NCBI GenBank assembly: GCA_005880755.1
Contig: VBGV01000081.1
Location: 1-8,742 of the forward strand
Origin: Chloroflexota bacterium
Lineage (GTDB): Bacteria > Chloroflexota > Dormibacteria > Dormibacterales > Dormibacteraceae
Length of the DNA stretch: 8,742 bases
Direction: 5' to 3'
A program made the position numbers and the translations under genes. This document shows, piece after piece, positions 7,296 to 8,742 of the stretch. The notes under the pieces are model-generated. The model had not been told where the DNA came from. It worked only from the letters and a program-made list of their open reading frames with translations, and did no database searches. Every line of letters begins with the position of its first letter. Positions within the stretch are counted from its first letter, which is position 1.

Positions 7296-8510
7296 CTATT
7301 CCACGACCCCCTGTACGGCAGACCTGTTGAACACCTGCATCGCTTCGCGGAACACTGGCAGCGCACGATCGACCATCGCATCGGTCGCGGTGAGCGAAAT
7401 CCGAAAGTAGCCCGGGCGCTCGAACGCCTCACCGGGAAGGGTATATACACGCCGCTCCGCCAGCCAGTCACAGAACTCGACAGCATCCGGGATTGGCGTA
7501 CGGGGAAAGAGATAGAAGGTTCCTTCAGGCGACGCGACCTGGTAGCCCATCTGCCTCAGCTCACGTACCACCTTGTCGCGCCGCCTTTCCAAGGCCCCAA
7601 CATCGATGCTGAGGCGCTCCAGCTCCGGCATCGCCCTCTGCATCGCGGTGTCGGGAGCGACACCGGCGCCGAGCGATCCGGCCATCAGCGCTAAACGCAA
7701 CTTTTCTCGCGCCGGCATCGTAGGCGGCATCGCCATGTAACCGGCACGCTGGCTTGGCGCCAGCAGCGTCTTTGAGTAGCTGTGCAGCATGAACGTGGCA
7801 GGGTAATAACGAGCCGGCGTGACCATCCGGCGCCCGTCGAAGAGGATCCGCGCGTAAGCCTCGTCGCTGAGCAGGTAGATCCGGCGCCCGTTTCGCTGCG
7901 ACGCGCTTTCGAGGACGCCGGCCAGCTCGCGCAGCTGATCCTCGGGGTAGACGCGCCCGCTTGGGTTGTGGGGCGTGTTGATGATCACCGCGCGAGTTCG
8001 TGGCGTCAGCGCTTGCGCGAGGCCGCCCACGTCGAGATCGAACTTTTCCTCGCTCAGCGGCACGCGCACCATGTGCGCCGACTCGCCCAGAACCATGGCC
8101 TCGTAGAAAAACCATGGCGGCGAGAACGCGATGACTTCATCGCCGGGATCGATCACGGTCCGCAGGGCCAGGAAGAGGCCGGACGCAGCGCCACGCGTAA
8201 GGAAGACGTCGTCAGGATCGAGTTTCAGCTCGAGGCGGTCCGAGAGGGCCGCTGCCACGCTTTCAATCGCGCCGCGCCAGGGTCGACCGTACGCGTAGTA
8301 CGACGGTGAGTCGGGCTCGAGCGCACGCTGGATGGTCCGCACGTACTCCGGCATCGCCATCTCTTGCGGGTTGCCCGCCAGGAAGTCGCATGCATCGGGA
8401 TGGGTGAGATCCGGCTGCCTCATCAAAAACCGAAACACACCGGCCGCAGCTGTCATGGCGCTTTGGGTGCGCCGAGATGTCACTGACTCGGCATCGTTGA
8501 AGCTGCTCAC
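7296..8510 (-). CDS. PLP-dependent aminotransferase, class I/II (fold type I)
   Basis: A 404-residue aminotransferase of the aspartate-aminotransferase superfamily, cytosolic, transferring an amino group between an amino acid and a 2-oxo acid via pyridoxal phosphate. Motifs in order: FLAGNPQ near the N-terminus, the ring-stacking segment SPPWFFYEA, NTPHNPSG (N182), SDEAY (D216 for the pyridine nitrogen, Y219), SYSKTLLAPSQRAGY with Schiff-base lysine K247 and phosphate-binding R255, and GYFRISL near the C-terminus with the carboxylate-binding Arg. Substrate specificity cannot be read. The start is GTG 8510: it overlaps the stop of the upstream acetyltransferase as GTGA, which implies translational coupling. 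The frame stays open further upstream, but there it is antisense-free shadow of the acetyltransferase's own codons in another frame. ATG 8456 is a less likely alternative. Confidence 0.92.
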   Translation of the reverse strand: MSSFNDAESVTSRRTQSAMTAAAGVFRFLMRQPDLTHPDACDFLAGNPQEMAMPEYVRTIQRALEPDSPSYYAYGRPWRGAIESVAAALSDRLELKLDPDDVFLTRGAASGLFLALRTVIDPGDEVIAFSPPWFFYEAMVLGESAHMVRVPLSEEKFDLDVGGLAQALTPRTRAVIINTPHNPSGRVYPEDQLRELAGVLESASQRNGRRIYLLSDEAYARILFDGRRMVTPARYYPATFMLHSYSKTLLAPSQRAGYMAMPPTMPAREKLRLALMAGSLGAGVAPDTAMQRAMPELERLSIDVGALERRRDKVVRELRQMGYQVASPEGTFYLFPRTPIPDAVEFCDWLAERRVYTLPGEAFERPGYFRISLTATDAMVDRALPVFREAMQVFNRSAVQGVVE

Positions 8511-8742
8511 GACGCCAAGGTTAGACCTGATCGAACTTCCTCTAGCGTGCGGCGCTGCCTGCCGTCGTCGTCGAAGTTGTCCGGTGAGAGCCAGGCTTCG
8601 AAGGCCGCGCGGCGGGCCGGCCACTCCGTGTTCGTGATCGCGTACCACGCGGAGTCTCGGTTCCGCCCCTTGATCACCATGTGTTGACGGAAAACTCCCT
8701 CGAAGGTGAATCCGAATCGCTCCGCGGCGCGACGCGAGGCGG
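8507..8742 (-). CDS. GNAT-family N-acetyltransferase (RimJ/RimL type), C-terminal part only
   Basis: The last 77 residues are visible; the rest is beyond the right edge. The sequence begins ASRRAAERFGFTFEG, the acetyl-CoA-side helix and strand typical of the RimJ/RimL-like group (S-x-x-AAERFGF-x-FEG), then RQHMVIKGRNRDSAWYAI and a TEWP motif, and a tail AWLSPDNFDDDGRQRR often seen in actinobacterial and chloroflexal members. The acceptor, protein N-terminus or small molecule, cannot be told. The TGA stop shares bases with the GTG start of the aminotransferase, so the two genes form one translationally coupled unit. Confidence 0.85.
   Translation of the reverse strand, partial: ASRRAAERFGFTFEGVFRQHMVIKGRNRDSAWYAITNTEWPARRAAFEAWLSPDNFDDDGRQRRTLEEVRSGLTLAS

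Noticed and set aside
8511..8648. 46-residue N-terminal extension of the aminotransferase
   Set aside because: The segment is covered by the acetyltransferase frame, which has clear family motifs; the GTGA overlap gives a better start at 8510.

Overview
The window is 8.7 kb of GC-rich, gene-dense bacterial chromosome. Host genes run near 67-68% GC in the lines I counted by hand. It carries an adenosylcobalamin-dependent ribonucleotide reductase, a deazaflavin (F420)-type reductase, an NUDT19-like Nudix protein and tightly packed genes. This fits a high-GC soil-type lineage such as Actinobacteriota, Chloroflexota or Dormibacterota. That placement is a low-confidence guess, because there is no rRNA or other marker here.

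Left part (1-2558): a short-chain dehydrogenase, cut by the left edge, reads leftward. It is divergent, with 20 bp between start codons, from a rightward Nudix hydrolase. The Nudix gene ends in a 4-bp stop overlap with a leftward dCMP deaminase gene. That gene is interrupted in frame by a 289-residue intein placed two residues before the catalytic zinc-binding His. Inside the intein is a CxxC/CxxC zinc ribbon, a NUMOD3-like stretch and what looks like a PD-(D/E)xK nuclease core, instead of the usual LAGLIDADG domain. This is the most unusual object in the window.

Middle (2559-6804): rmuC is divergent from the deaminase and has a possible promoter that would start transcription at an internal ATG (leaderless). 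Then comes a 322-base stretch without a gene (3658-3979). Its first ~75 bases hold only one TCCACA motif and no recognisable terminator. The rest is a control region for nrdJ: two NrdR-like operators 32 bp apart, a near-consensus sigma-70 promoter, a leader with a 15-bp hairpin, and a Shine-Dalgarno. nrdJ is full length (925 aa), has its catalytic Cys, and ends at a strong intrinsic terminator.

Right part (6805-8742): two 32-bp direct repeats lie just after the terminator, the second overlapping the 3' end of the next gene. Three leftward genes then form an apparent operon, transcribed GNAT acetyltransferase (cut by the right edge), class I/II aminotransferase (GTGA start/stop overlap), F420-type reductase.

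The deaminase (dCMP to dUMP, toward dTMP) and NrdJ (ribonucleotides to deoxyribonucleotides) both feed the DNA precursor pool, and RmuC between them is a DNA-recombination protein. The centre is therefore a small DNA-precursor/DNA-maintenance neighbourhood. The flanking genes are general metabolic functions with no visible link to it.
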